Assembly (NCBI GenBank): GCA_003551965.1
Contig: PUOC01000154.1
Span: 1-35,600 of the forward strand
DNA: 35,600 bases
Direction of reading: 5' to 3'
From: Clostridiales bacterium
Lineage (GTDB): Bacteria > Bacillota > Limnochordia > Darwinibacteriales > B1SED10-159
The notes under the pieces are model-generated. The model ran no database searches. It saw only the letters and a list, made by a program, of their open reading frames with translations, and was not told where the DNA came from. Positions 35,525-35,600 of the stretch are shown here, piece by piece. The stretch's first letter is position 1, and each line of letters opens with the position of its first letter. Both the position numbers and the translations under genes were made by a program.

Positions 35525-35600
35525 AAACCACAATGATGGATCAAGCCGCAACAACAGCGATAGCTGTTTAAGACAGTGCGCAGACGGAGGTGCATACAAA

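Larger units (their letters stand above)
35264..35600. other. gene-free regulatory region at right edge
   Basis: This 337-base stretch separates the nitroreductase start from a gene that begins just past the window. It holds a GC-rich palindromic element near 35437-35454 followed by T-runs, a promoter at 35495-35524, a short hairpin AACAGC-GATA-GCTGTT at 35553-35568 and a ribosome binding site GGAGGTG at 35586-35592. The tracked ORFs here have no protein character. Confidence 0.5.

Overview
The window looks like a chromosomal stretch from a moderately GC-rich, Gram-positive-type bacterium. I would guess Bacillota, possibly a deep clostridial or Limnochordia-like lineage. The pointers are strong purine-rich ribosome binding sites that often decide the start codon, frequent TTG and GTG starts, several sigma-A-like promoters (TTGACA/TATAAT type), three possible sigma-H-like promoters, a LiaF-type membrane protein, a zinc-finger anti-sigma/ECF sigma pair and many exported proteins with no outer-membrane components. 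The taxon is an inference. No rRNA, tRNA, CRISPR array, phage gene or insertion sequence was seen.

Layout from left to right. 1-4 kb: the 3' end of an MFS transporter, a YhfC-like membrane gene inactivated by two in-frame stops, an unrecognised polytopic membrane protein, a gene-free AT-rich patch, and a small LiaF-like membrane protein. 4-7.3 kb: an SDR oxidoreductase, a THUMP-domain RNA methyltransferase, and a flavodoxin-tetR operon with a good promoter. 7.5-8.9 kb: an ECF sigma operon on the minus strand (sigma, soluble zinc-finger anti-sigma, two small related proteins). 9-11 kb: pirin and an uncharacterised radical SAM protein. 11-13.4 kb, minus strand: exported cyclophilin, aldose 1-epimerase and an orphan protein. 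13.6-17.4 kb, plus strand: MFS transporter, membrane-anchored trypsin-like protease, nicotinamidase-like hydrolase, DUF2164 protein and nucleoside phosphorylase, ending at a strong terminator. 17.4-21.4 kb, minus strand: a lacZ-type beta-galactosidase followed by a LysO-like transporter split into two genes.

21.6-27.4 kb, plus strand: a GNAT acetyltransferase fused to an NTF2/SnoaL-like domain, a large exported metallophosphoesterase, a repeat-rich DUF4097-like protein, a SAM methyltransferase and a NUDIX hydrolase, closed by a clear intrinsic terminator. 27.4-30.1 kb, minus strand: a pair of exported M16 peptidase-family proteins, one with and one without the zinc motif. 30.2-34.6 kb, plus strand: GNAT, a membrane M28 peptidase, and a FetA/FetB-like ABC pair. 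34.7-35.3 kb: a nitroreductase on the minus strand. The right edge holds a promoter and ribosome binding site for a gene that starts just outside.

The genes are mostly housekeeping or accessory metabolism: sugar use (lacZ, galM), nucleotide and NAD salvage (nicotinamidase, nucleoside phosphorylase, NUDIX), extracytoplasmic protein handling (cyclophilin, trypsin-like protease, M16 pair, M28) and export (LysO, FetAB, MFS). I found no clear multi-gene defence or biosynthetic system. The least explained parts are the ECF operon with its two small sister proteins, the stand-alone radical SAM protein, the GNAT-NTF2/phosphoesterase operon, and the shared AGGRAT-N-GAATA leaders.
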